From UBA668 sp043740085 (lineage in GTDB: Bacteria; Actinomycetota; Acidimicrobiia; Acidimicrobiales; Ilumatobacteraceae), in the NCBI GenBank assembly GCA_043740085.1, contig JAYUCY010000014.1:1-12663 (forward strand): 12,663 nucleotides of DNA. Direction: 5' to 3'. Of the stretch, positions 1-7,105 are shown piece after piece; the stretch's first letter is position 1, and each line of letters starts with the position of its first letter. Under the pieces are notes generated by a model. The model was given only the letters and a program-made list of their open reading frames with translations. It did not search any database and was not told the DNA's origin. Position numbers and translations under genes: made by a program.

Positions 1-51
1 TCGCTGCCCGCCAGCGACGACAAGCCAATGGGCGTTGACCTGGACAAACAG

Positions 52-126
52 TGGAGCGGGTGACGGGAATCGAACCCGCATGGCCAGCTTGGAAGGCTGG
101 AACTCTAGCCATTGAGCTACACCCGC
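52..126 (-). tRNA. tRNA-Gly (anticodon UCC), CCA encoded
   Basis: The reverse strand folds into a full cloverleaf. The acceptor arm is GCGGGTG with CACCCGC, the anticodon stem is CCAGC/GCTGG around the loop CTTCCAA, and the T arm is GCGGG-TTCGATT-CCCGT. Positions 34-36 of the loop read TCC, so it decodes GGA (and GGG by wobble) as glycine. The discriminator base is T at 55, and CCA is encoded in the genome at 54-52. The tRNA body is 55-126. It lies 40 nt downstream of the dioxygenase gene on the same strand. No integrase or duplicated tRNA 3' end is visible nearby, so nothing shows that it serves as an attachment site. Confidence 0.96.
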
Positions 127-132
127 GAGGTG

Positions 133-155
133 TGCGGCGGGAGCCTACCGCCGCA
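133..155 (-). terminator. Perfect 8-bp hairpin between dioxygenase gene and tRNA-Gly
   Basis: TGCGGCGG (133-140) and CCGCCGCA (148-155) form a perfect 8-bp GC-rich stem with a 7-nt loop, 11 nt after the stop codon of the minus-strand dioxygenase gene and just before the tRNA. No T-run follows it on the minus strand, so it is not a classical intrinsic terminator. It could be a U-less terminator of the kind proposed for actinobacteria, or a processing or stability element at the mRNA 3' end. Confidence 0.35.
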
Positions 156-165
156 GCCCAGGTGC

Positions 166-1104
166 TCAGTAGGCGTTTACCGTCGACTGAAACTTCTGCA
201 TCAGGTGCGGGCCGGCCGCGATCGGTGCGTACTTCGGCTGCGCTCCGGCAGGCAGGCAGGTGGGCAGGCACTCGATGCTGGCATTCCAGTTGGCGTTGTG
301 GAAGAACGCGATCGATTGCCGGCGGCCCTGTGGTACCTGTACGCGATGCATCGTCGAGCGCCAGCGGTCGTTGGTCCAGCGGGCCATCGCGTCGCCCAGG
401 TTGACAACGAAGGACCCAGGCTCGGCATCTACGTCGTGCCAGTCGCCGTCGTCGTCGGTGACCTGCAGCCCACCCTGCACCGGGTCGGCAAGCAAGATGG
501 TCAGTGTGCCGTAGTCGGTGTGGGCACTGGCCCCGAGTTGGCCGGGTGCGACGTGTTGCTGCGGCGGGTAGTTCAGCGCGCGCATTGCACTGGTGTGGTT
601 GCTGATCATCGGGTCGAAGTGGTGTTCGGGCATGTCGAGGCCAATCGCCATCAGGCGCAGCAGTCGTGCCGCCAGTTCGCTGAGTGAACGGAAGTACTGC
701 TCCCAGGCCGGTTGCAAGAGCGGCACAGTGTCGGGCCATAGGTTCGGCGACCACGCGAATTCTTCGTCGGGGTCGGTGATGGTGTGCGTTGGCAGGTCGA
801 CCGGGCCGATCGCATAGCTCTCCTTGAGATCGGGCGCTCCGCCGTTACCCAGCGACTTCGCCAGGGTCTCGCCAGCGAGGGGGGAGTAGCCGTAGGGGTA
901 GCCGGGGCGCGGCATCGCGACGCGCATCTTGTCGCCGAGCGGTAGATCAAAGAACCTGCGGGCGGTGTTCCACGCACCGTCAACCACACTGTCTGGAACG
1001 CCATGACCGACAATGCTGAGGAACCCGACGCGCTCGCAGGCGGCGTTGATCTGCGCCGCCGCGTCGGGCCCACCAACATCGATGATTGGCACCCAGCTGA
1101 CCAC
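166..1104 (-). CDS. Fe(II)/2-oxoglutarate-dependent dioxygenase, isopenicillin N synthase-like family
   Basis: A 312-residue cytosolic oxygenase. The N-terminal part (starting VSWVPIIDVGG, then ERVGFLSIVGHGVP) is the typical DIOX_N region with the F-x-x-x-x-HG-V motif. The core carries the iron ligands H195-x-D197 (AHTDYGTLTILL) and H253 (STMHRV), and the 2-oxoglutarate-binding R262-x-S264 (RQSIAFF). All catalytic residues are present and the length is normal for the family, so it should be active. The substrate cannot be told: relatives oxidise hormones, amino acids, alkaloids and antibiotics precursors. I chose the GTG at 1104 because GGAG lies 7 nt upstream and the family fold begins directly there; an ATG at 1164 would add 20 arginine-rich residues without a good ribosome site. 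It follows the CYTH-CHAD gene on the same strand by 96 nt and may be cotranscribed. Confidence 0.9.
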   Translation of the reverse strand: MVSWVPIIDVGGPDAAAQINAACERVGFLSIVGHGVPDSVVDGAWNTARRFFDLPLGDKMRVAMPRPGYPYGYSPLAGETLAKSLGNGGAPDLKESYAIGPVDLPTHTITDPDEEFAWSPNLWPDTVPLLQPAWEQYFRSLSELAARLLRLMAIGLDMPEHHFDPMISNHTSAMRALNYPPQQHVAPGQLGASAHTDYGTLTILLADPVQGGLQVTDDDGDWHDVDAEPGSFVVNLGDAMARWTNDRWRSTMHRVQVPQGRRQSIAFFHNANWNASIECLPTCLPAGAQPKYAPIAAGPHLMQKFQSTVNAY

Positions 1105-1200
1105 GATGCGGCTCCGTCCTCGGCGCGATCTGTTCCTCGCCGTCTCACCAACTGTAGTGAGCACGGCTTGCGCGGGCGCTGCCCGACGCGGCGTGGTGCG

Positions 1201-2727
1201 TCAAGAGTCGTGGCGCAGCCACCGTCGCCGGCGGGGCTTGGCCACCGTTGGCCAGATTCGCTTGAACTCTCTTCGCGTCGATCGCACCTCGGCTCGTTGC
1301 GCATCGTGCAGTAGCCCGAGTGCGTAGCCGCCTTGGCCGCCGACTCCCTTGATTGCCGCGAGCGCTGCTGCAGCCTCGGCTGCGACGGCCGCATCCTGAT
1401 GGTTACCGAGCAGCTCGGTGACCAGCTCCAGTTGCGCGGCGAGTTGATTGGCTGGCCGTCCGAACACGGGCACGAGTGCGTCTGCTGCGTAACGGGCTTG
1501 TTTGGCTCGAATGCGCGCTGCGTGCCACGCCTCGTCCGGGCCGTTCTGGCGCAATGCTCGCACTGCCCGAGCCAAACGCCGCCAGGTGGAGCGCATCATT
1601 GGCGGCAGTGCCTTGCCCGCCGCCACCGACGAGGCAGCAGAGAGCCGAGGGGCGCCTGCCGCCTCGACCAACGCATCCAAGAGGGCCAGGTAACGCGCCG
1701 ACTGCATGGCGGCGGTTACATCGCGCGCAGCCTTGTGTTCGTCTCGGCTCAGTTCGCGCCGTATTACCGCCGCTGCCTGCCCGGTGCCCTTCACGTCGAT
1801 CTCGGCGAGACCGGTCAACAGCCGGATTTCCAATACTTCGTTGTCGCGGGCGGCTCCCAGCTCGCCAGCAATCCAGGCCAGTTCATTGCGAAGGTCCGCC
1901 GCCCAGTCGGCATCGAGCAGCGAAGCGAAGACCTTCAACGTGCTGCGCAATCGTCGCGCAGCCACGCGCAACTGGTGGACGGAATCGGGAAGGCTGCGAC
2001 GCACACCAAGGTCGTGCGTGGTGAAGGCAGTGACGTGGCGCGCGAGGAGGTTCTGAATGGCGTCGCCGGCAGTGTCGTGAGGCCAAACTTTCCGTGGCGT
2101 GGGCACGTCGGGCGGCTCAATCGCTCGTGGTCCGAGCGCTCGCACCACCTTCGAGGCGAAGCCGCTTTCGGTTGCGCCAGCGGCAAGAAGCGCGGCGACG
2201 ATCGAATCGAGGTCGTTGGCGGTCTGCCCCTCCGCAGCCTCCACTTCCAACTCGCGGAAGCGACTGACGACCTTGCCGTCGATGGTGACCGCGACACGGT
2301 CGTCCGTCAGTTCTGCCAACACCACACCGTGCCCGTCGTACACCAGCGAGGGGCGACGCTCTGTGCGCAATGTTGCCACTGGCACCAGTTCAGCGCCGCG
2401 AGTCATACCCAGCGCGATCAGGGTCAGAGCGGCTGGCGGTTGGCCGACCGATGTGAGAGGAAGTTGAACCTCGTCGCGTGTGGCCTCGTCGGCATGCGGC
2501 AACTTGAGGTGCCATCCGTCATCGCCGCCTCCGGTACGCCGACGCATCGTGATGCGATTGCGGGCCAGCCGCAGATCGGCCGTGTCGTAGTAGTCGGCCG
2601 TGAGGCGCAGTGTGGGCTGCACCACCACCTTGCCGATGCCATCAGCGCCACTCAGTGCTGGAAGGCGGAATCGTGCCGGCACTTCCAACTTGCGCTCTAT
2701 CTCCTGATGCACGCGCGGCTCCGTCAC
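1201..2727 (-). CDS. CYTH and CHAD domain-containing protein
   Basis: A 508-residue protein with two domains. The N-terminal CYTH (triphosphate tunnel) domain, about residues 5-205, starts with the diagnostic E9-x-E11-x-K13 motif (HQEIERKLEV) and contains the YYDTADLRL and ITMRRRTGG strands with the basic residues that line the tunnel. The C-terminal CHAD domain, about 220-508, is alpha-helical and has the conserved His/Arg-rich helices HQLRVAARRLRS near residue 250 and ARIRAKQARYAAD near 410. CYTH domains bind or hydrolyse triphosphates; CHAD domains bind inorganic polyphosphate and go to polyphosphate granules. A role at polyphosphate is the best guess. The GTG start at 2727 was chosen because the ExExK motif normally lies at the very N-terminus; the open frame continues to 3036 but that part overlaps the divergent lyase gene and has a low-complexity composition. 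The ribosome site is weak. Confidence 0.9.
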   Translation of the reverse strand: MTEPRVHQEIERKLEVPARFRLPALSGADGIGKVVVQPTLRLTADYYDTADLRLARNRITMRRRTGGGDDGWHLKLPHADEATRDEVQLPLTSVGQPPAALTLIALGMTRGAELVPVATLRTERRPSLVYDGHGVVLAELTDDRVAVTIDGKVVSRFRELEVEAAEGQTANDLDSIVAALLAAGATESGFASKVVRALGPRAIEPPDVPTPRKVWPHDTAGDAIQNLLARHVTAFTTHDLGVRRSLPDSVHQLRVAARRLRSTLKVFASLLDADWAADLRNELAWIAGELGAARDNEVLEIRLLTGLAEIDVKGTGQAAAVIRRELSRDEHKAARDVTAAMQSARYLALLDALVEAAGAPRLSAASSVAAGKALPPMMRSTWRRLARAVRALRQNGPDEAWHAARIRAKQARYAADALVPVFGRPANQLAAQLELVTELLGNHQDAAVAAEAAAALAAIKGVGGQGGYALGLLHDAQRAEVRSTRREFKRIWPTVAKPRRRRWLRHDS

Positions 2728-2884
2728 GATCTGACCGTACCAGCGCGCGGCGCCGTCCAAACTTCGGCTCGTTGTACTCCAACCCTCGCCGCAGCGTTGG
2801 TGGCAGTTGTCGGTGTGAAACGATGCAACTCGTGTTGGCCGGCGGCCACCACCGTTTCGTCGTCTCGTCTGGAGAAGCAACACA
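2728..2884. promoter_or_regulatory. Divergent intergenic region, unresolved promoters
   Basis: These 157 nt separate the minus-strand CYTH-CHAD gene from the plus-strand hydroxyproline operon and must hold or border promoters for both directions. I cannot pick a convincing -35/-10 pair. A Shine-Dalgarno GGAGAA at 2871-2876 precedes the lyase ATG at 2885. No regulator gene lies here. Confidence 0.45.
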
Positions 2885-3787
2885 ATGTCAGCTACGCCTA
2901 GCCGCTTCCCCGGCGTCGTCGTTCCACTGGTGACTCCATTCCGCGACGACGATTCACTGGCGCTGGAAGTGCTGCCGCAGCTCATCGACTTCGTGCTGGA
3001 CGCGGGCGTCTCCGGCCTTGTGGTGGCTGGCACCACGGGCGAGGGCTATGCGCTGAGCATGGACGAGCGGGCGCTGCTGCTGCAGACCGCGATGGATGAG
3101 ATCGGCGGGCGGGTTCCTGTGCTGGCCGGCGTCGGCGGGACCGCCACGCGTGAGGCGCTGGCACAGGCGCGAATGGCACTCGAGGCGGGGGTGCACGGCC
3201 TGATGGTGGCCGCGCCAGCGTACTGCTTGCCTACCGGCCCCGAGCTGGGCGAGCATGTATTGCAGGTGCTGCGGGCCACTCAATTGCCGACGGTGCTCTA
3301 CGACTATCCAGCGCGCACGGGCGTGCAGTTCGGCGTCGATTCGCTGGATCTGCTGGCTGGCCACCCCTTGGTGGTGGGCATCAAGGAGGCCAGTGGCGAT
3401 CTCTCTCGCATCGCAATGTTGCACGACCGCTACGGCGACGATCTGGCCATCGTCTCGGGTAGCGACACGCTGGCGATGCACTACTTCCAAAGTGGCAGTG
3501 ACTGCTGGATCGCCGGCTTCGCCAATGTCCTACCAGCGGAACATGTCGCAATGCTGGCGGCTGCGCAGCGCGGCGACATGGCCGAAGGCTGGGAGATTCA
3601 GCACAGTCTGGAACCCATCCTCACCGACGTCGAAACCGACCATTACATCGCTCGCACTCGCTTCGCCTTGATTGCGTGCGGCATCCCCGTCGGAGTGCCG
3701 CGTGCGCCGTTGCAGGCGCTTGGGGCCGACAACAGTGCTGCCATGCGCGCTCACCTGGTCGCGCTCGGCCACCTCGCTGCCTCGTGA
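2885..3787 (+). CDS. DHDPS/N-acetylneuraminate lyase family protein, probable pyrroline-4-hydroxy-2-carboxylate deaminase
   Basis: A 300-residue TIM-barrel enzyme of the class I Schiff-base lyase family. Visible landmarks are the substrate-carboxylate loop GTTGEG (residues 49-54), Y139 in VLYDYPARTG and the Schiff-base lysine K167 in VGIKEASGD. The Tyr-Lys spacing of 28 equals that of E. coli DapA. The protein is too divergent in context to be the lysine-pathway DapA: it opens an operon with a D-amino acid dehydrogenase and a hydroxyproline epimerase. In hydroxyproline degraders a member of this family deaminates and dehydrates pyrroline-4-hydroxy-2-carboxylate to 2-oxoglutarate semialdehyde. 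That assignment rests on context; other lyases of the family (keto-acid aldolases) are possible. The ATG has GGAG 10 nt upstream. The stop overlaps the GTG of the next gene. Confidence 0.88.
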   Translation: MSATPSRFPGVVVPLVTPFRDDDSLALEVLPQLIDFVLDAGVSGLVVAGTTGEGYALSMDERALLLQTAMDEIGGRVPVLAGVGGTATREALAQARMALEAGVHGLMVAAPAYCLPTGPELGEHVLQVLRATQLPTVLYDYPARTGVQFGVDSLDLLAGHPLVVGIKEASGDLSRIAMLHDRYGDDLAIVSGSDTLAMHYFQSGSDCWIAGFANVLPAEHVAMLAAAQRGDMAEGWEIQHSLEPILTDVETDHYIARTRFALIACGIPVGVPRAPLQALGADNSAAMRAHLVALGHLAAS

Positions 3788-5100
3788 GCTCGACGCGCAC
3801 AGCTGATGTGGTCGTGATCGGCGGCGGCATCGTTGGCCGCTCGGTCGCGTCGTCGGTGGCGCGGCGCGGCATGACGGTGATCGTCGTCGAGCCGATGTCA
3901 GTGACGTTCGGAACGTCATCAGCCAATGCCGGCCACCTGGTTCCCAGTCACCGTGTTCCGTTCGCCGCTCCCGGCATGGTGCGCGCTGGGTTGCGCAGCA
4001 TGGCAATCTGCGACGGTGCGTTCGCAATCGCGCCCCGAGCGGCGGTCCGGTTGGTGCCATGGCTCTGGCGCTTTGCTCGCTCCGCGACGCCGGCCAACGT
4101 TGCCCGCGGGGTTCCGGTGCTGCGTCAGCTGCTGGAATCGACGGTTGACGAGCTTCATCGTCTGCGGGCGGCTGGGGTCGATCTTGATGCGGCGGATGGT
4201 GGAATTCTCCAGGTGTGTTCGTCCGCCGCTGGCATGAAGGGACTTCATCACGAGGCGGATGTGTGGGGTAAGTGGGGTGTGCGCACTGAGGCGCTCGGGT
4301 CGACAGCCTTGCGCGCCGAGGAGCCGCTCCTCAACGACTCGGTGGTGGGTGCGGTGCGCCTCACCGACGACGGGCGTTTCGACCCGGCGCTGCTGTTGGC
4401 GGCGGTGACCGAGGAGGGCGACCTGCATGGTGTCGAGACGTTGACGGCTCGCGTCGCGCGCATCGAACCGCGCGGCGATCAGCGCGCTCGTGTGCACACT
4501 TCTGATGGCGTGCTCGATGCTCGGCGAGTGGTGGTGGCCGCTGGCGTGTGGACGCCGTCGCTGTGTCGTCCGTTAGGCGCTCGGTTACCCATCGTGGCGG
4601 CCCGTGGTAACAGCGTCACCCTGCCCGACACTGCGAGGCCGAACAGCCCGATGTTGCTCGTCGAGCAGCGGATGGCCCTCAGCCCACTCGCACAGGGTTT
4701 GCGCCTTACCGGTGGCTTTCGTCTGACCCACCCGAACGATCGCGAGGTCAACCCGACGCGTTCGCGAGAACTAGTGGAGCGCGCCGCACAGGTGCTGACG
4801 ATTGCAGCGGACACCTCGGCCGCCAACGAGTGGACCGGCCTGCGCCCGGCAACGACCGACGGTCTACCGATCATCGGTGCACTGGCTGCAGCGCCGTCGG
4901 TGATTGTCGCTGCCGGCCACGGCATGCTTGGCTCCACTACAGGCCCGGGCACCGGTGAGGCTGTCGCTGCGCTGCTTGCCGGCGAAGGGTTGCCGTTCGA
5001 CGCTGCGGCAGTGTCACCAGAACGATTCGCACGAACAAGTTCACGAACAAGCTCACGAACAAGCTCACGAACAAGCTCACGACAGGGGAGTGGCCGATGA
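3784..5100 (+). CDS. FAD-dependent D-amino acid dehydrogenase (DadA/DAO family), probable cis-4-hydroxy-D-proline dehydrogenase
   Basis: A 438-residue flavoprotein. The N-terminal Rossmann motif G13-x-G15-x-x-G18 (VVVIGGGIVG) is followed by the acidic E36 that binds the FAD ribose. The C-terminus has the DAO family signatures EWTGLRPATTDGLPIIG (349-365) and GHGMLGSTTGPGTGE (378-392), which close the flavin site. Family members oxidise D- or cyclic amino acids to imines. With the epimerase downstream and the deaminase upstream the likely substrate is cis-4-hydroxy-D-proline, giving pyrroline-4-hydroxy-2-carboxylate. Sarcosine- or proline-type substrates are alternatives. The start is the GTG at 3784, whose GTGA overlaps the lyase stop and implies translational coupling; upstream in-frame codons lie within the lyase gene. 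The last 23 residues are an odd Arg-Thr-Ser-Ser repeat tail encoded by a 12-bp tandem repeat. Confidence 0.88.
   Translation: MSSTRTADVVVIGGGIVGRSVASSVARRGMTVIVVEPMSVTFGTSSANAGHLVPSHRVPFAAPGMVRAGLRSMAICDGAFAIAPRAAVRLVPWLWRFARSATPANVARGVPVLRQLLESTVDELHRLRAAGVDLDAADGGILQVCSSAAGMKGLHHEADVWGKWGVRTEALGSTALRAEEPLLNDSVVGAVRLTDDGRFDPALLLAAVTEEGDLHGVETLTARVARIEPRGDQRARVHTSDGVLDARRVVVAAGVWTPSLCRPLGARLPIVAARGNSVTLPDTARPNSPMLLVEQRMALSPLAQGLRLTGGFRLTHPNDREVNPTRSRELVERAAQVLTIAADTSAANEWTGLRPATTDGLPIIGALAAAPSVIVAAGHGMLGSTTGPGTGEAVAALLAGEGLPFDAAAVSPERFARTSSRTSSRTSSRTSSRQGSGR
5029..5086 (+). repeat. 12-bp tandem repeat, four units plus a partial fifth, encoding an RTSS tail
   Basis: The unit tcacgaacaagc occurs three times identically (5041-5052, 5053-5064, 5065-5076), preceded by one copy with two changes (5029-5040) and followed by a partial unit. 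It encodes (A/S)RTS four times at residues 416-431 of the FAD enzyme. Because the unit is a multiple of three, gain or loss of copies keeps the frame. The array ends directly before the Shine-Dalgarno of the epimerase gene. Confidence 0.93.
5084..5090 (+). promoter_or_regulatory. Strong ribosome binding site of the epimerase gene inside the FAD enzyme's 3' end
   Basis: AGGGGAG lies 6 nt before the ATG at 5097, within the codons for the last residues of the preceding protein. It is among the best Shine-Dalgarno sites in the window and supports the ATG start that overlaps the upstream TGA. Confidence 0.75.
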
Positions 5101-6101
5101 GGACGCAGCAAGTGTTGCACTGCGTGGAGTCGCATACCGAAGGGATGCCCACACGAGTGGTTGTGGGTGGTGTCGCGCCGATTCCCGGCGACACGATGGA
5201 GGCCCGTCGGCAGTGGTTCATGAACAACACCGACTCGCTGCGCACGATGCTGATGCACGAACCCCGCGGCCACTCGGCGATGAGTGGGGCGATCCTGCAG
5301 CCGCCCACGCGAACCGACGCAGACTGGGGTGTGCTGTACATCGAAGTCACCGGCTGTCTGCCGATGTGCGGCCATGGCACCATCGGGGTCGCGACCGTGT
5401 TGGTGGAGACGGGGATGGTTACCGTGACCGAGCCGGTGACGACCATCCGTCTCGACACGCCGGCAGGGTTGGTCATCGCCGAAGTTGCGGTCGACGACGG
5501 TCGCGCGATGGCAGTCACGATTCGCAATGTGCCCTCGTTCGTGACGGCGTTGGACCGCACGGTCAACGTGCCCGCTCTGGGTGAGGTTCGCTACGACATG
5601 GCGTTCGGCGGCAACTTCTACGCCATCGTCGAACTGGCCGAGATTGGCGTGCCGTACGGCAAGGAGCACGCCCGCACGCTGCTCGACACGGGCATGACCA
5701 TCCTGCACGCAATCAACGCGAGCGACTCTCCAGTGCACCCGACCGAACCGAGCATCAACGGCTGCCACCACGTCCAGTTGGTGGCACCCGGCAGCGATGC
5801 GCAACATTCGCGCCACGCAATGGTGATCGCTCCCGGCTACTTCGACCGTTCGCCCTGTGGCACCGGTACCAGTGCCCGCGTCGCACAGCTGCATGCCCGT
5901 GGGCTGCTGCCGCTGCACACCGACTTCATCAACGAGTCGCTGCTCGGCACTCACTTCGTCGCGCGCCTCGTCGATACCGCAGAAGTCGCCGGCATCCCCG
6001 CTGTCGTGCCAACCATCACCGGCCGAGCCTGGGTGACCGGTACCTCGCAGCAGTTCCTCGACCAACGCGACCCCTTCCCTCACGGCTTCCTGATCGGGTA
6101 A
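5097..6101 (+). CDS. Proline racemase family protein, probable 4-hydroxyproline 2-epimerase
   Basis: A 334-residue cofactor-independent racemase/epimerase. Both catalytic cysteines are present: C91 in MCGHGTIG with H93, and C254 in DRSPCGTGTSAR with D250. This pattern (Cys-x-His and Asp-x-x-x-Cys) matches proline racemase and separates it from trans-3-hydroxyproline dehydratases, which have Thr in place of one Cys. Epimerases of this type interconvert trans-4-hydroxy-L-proline and cis-4-hydroxy-D-proline by two-base proton exchange. The neighbouring FAD dehydrogenase and deaminase-type lyase fit the next two steps, so hydroxyproline is favoured over proline as substrate. The enzyme lacks a signal peptide and should be cytosolic. 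The ATG overlaps the upstream stop (ATGA) and has a strong Shine-Dalgarno. The alpha/beta hydrolase gene follows after 6 nt. Confidence 0.92.
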   Translation: MRTQQVLHCVESHTEGMPTRVVVGGVAPIPGDTMEARRQWFMNNTDSLRTMLMHEPRGHSAMSGAILQPPTRTDADWGVLYIEVTGCLPMCGHGTIGVATVLVETGMVTVTEPVTTIRLDTPAGLVIAEVAVDDGRAMAVTIRNVPSFVTALDRTVNVPALGEVRYDMAFGGNFYAIVELAEIGVPYGKEHARTLLDTGMTILHAINASDSPVHPTEPSINGCHHVQLVAPGSDAQHSRHAMVIAPGYFDRSPCGTGTSARVAQLHARGLLPLHTDFINESLLGTHFVARLVDTAEVAGIPAVVPTITGRAWVTGTSQQFLDQRDPFPHGFLIG

Positions 6102-6107
6102 CGCACC

Positions 6108-6920
6108 ATGCCCACCGCACTACTCAACGGCATCGACGTCTACTACGAGGTGCACGGCAGCGGTCCACGACTGTTACTGCTGAACGGCTCTGGTGGCACC
6201 GTCATCGGGGCTGCACCGATGACCCAAAAGCTGGCTGCGCACTTCGAGGTCTTGATCCATGACCAGCGCGGGCTCGGCCGCACACACGTCCCGCACAACA
6301 CGCCAACGATGGCTGACTACGCAGCAGACGCGGCGGCGCTACTCGACCACGTTGGTTGGCCGTCGACGCTGGTGTTTGGCATCAGCTTCGGGGGCATGGT
6401 TGCTCAAGAGCTCGCCGTCACCTGGCCGGCACTGGTGGAGCGGATGGCGCTGTTGTGCACTTCATCCGGCGGTGCGGGGGGCAGTAGCTTCCCGCTGCAC
6501 ACGGTGGCGGCGATGTCGGCCGACGAGCAGGCTCGAGTGCGACTCCACCTCGCGGACAGCCGCTACACGCCCGAGTTTCTGGCTGCGAATCCGTTTGATC
6601 AGCGTCTCGTGGAGCTGGGCGCCGCTGGCCGTGCTGCGCCACGGACTGAAACGCAGCTGCGAGGAGAGGCGATGCAGTTGGTCGCCCGTAGCCAACTCGA
6701 TGTGTGGGACCGGCTCGGCAACATCACCTGCCCAACGCTGGTCGCGTTCGGTCAGTTCGATGCGATGGCGCCGCCAACGAACAGCGAAGCCATCGCCAGC
6801 CGCATCGCCAGCAGCGAGCTCCGCGGCTACCAAGGCGGCCACGGGTTCGTATGGCAGGATCGCCAAGCCTGGCCCGACATCATCAGCTTCCTGTCATCGT
6901 CGGCAATCTGGGGGTCCTGA
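6108..6920 (+). CDS. Alpha/beta hydrolase fold protein
   Basis: A 270-residue serine hydrolase. The nucleophile elbow is G-I-S93-F-G, the acid is probably D218 (FGQFDAMAPP) and the base H245 (GGHGF), all in canonical order. The oxyanion-hole segment is LNGSGG (25-30), where the common form is HG. DQRGLGRTH (52-60) is the usual loop after strand 4. A helical cap about 125-195 gives substrate choice. The substrate is unknown. Since it is the last gene of the hydroxyproline operon, 6 nt after the epimerase, it may release hydroxyproline or a relative from an ester, lactone or conjugate, but this is inference only. The next gene begins after 185 nt, so the operon probably ends here; no clear terminator hairpin was found. 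Confidence 0.88.
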   Translation: MPTALLNGIDVYYEVHGSGPRLLLLNGSGGTVIGAAPMTQKLAAHFEVLIHDQRGLGRTHVPHNTPTMADYAADAAALLDHVGWPSTLVFGISFGGMVAQELAVTWPALVERMALLCTSSGGAGGSSFPLHTVAAMSADEQARVRLHLADSRYTPEFLAANPFDQRLVELGAAGRAAPRTETQLRGEAMQLVARSQLDVWDRLGNITCPTLVAFGQFDAMAPPTNSEAIASRIASSELRGYQGGHGFVWQDRQAWPDIISFLSSSAIWGS

Positions 6921-7105
6921 GTCCCGGAGGGCGGAACTGGACACGCCCAGATCCACCGCTGGAACTGACTGCGCCCAGAAACAAGTTGCGCGCGCAAATG
7001 GGGTTTGGGGTGGGTCGTGCACGGCACGATTCGTAAGGCCTACATGATCGTGCATCGCTGAACGGACGTAGACTCGTCTTCACCCCAATCGGGAGGTTCA
7101 TACCT
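6921..7105 (+). promoter_or_regulatory. Intergenic region with likely promoter and strong ribosome site for the SPFH gene
   Basis: GGGAGG at 7091-7096 stands 9 nt before the ATG at 7106 and is a strong Shine-Dalgarno. A possible -10 TAGACT near 7069 has an 18-nt spacer from a poor -35 TGATCG, so the promoter itself is weakly supported. The length of the gap on one strand suggests a new transcription unit starts here. Confidence 0.45.

Noticed and set aside
52..126. tRNA-Gly as an integration site for a mobile island
   Set aside because: No integrase gene and no direct repeat of the tRNA 3' end is visible in the window; the mobile traits lie at the opposite end.
1333..2901. 522-codon open frame on the plus strand opposite the CYTH-CHAD gene
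   Set aside because: It is antisense to a gene with clear CYTH and CHAD motifs; its translation has no recognisable motif and is the kind of long shadow frame common in GC-rich DNA.
2728..3036. N-terminal extension of the CYTH-CHAD frame to an ATG at 3036
   Set aside because: It would overlap the coding part of the divergent lyase, has Ser/Thr/Arg-rich low-complexity composition, and pushes the ExExK motif far from the N-terminus.
5029..5086. Short direct repeats considered as a CRISPR array
   Set aside because: The 12-bp units are contiguous with no spacers and lie in frame within a coding gene; no cas genes are present.
4479..6083. 534-codon open frame on the minus strand opposite the FAD enzyme and epimerase genes
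   Set aside because: Its translation is His/Arg-rich without motifs, and the plus-strand genes have catalytic residues and coupled starts.
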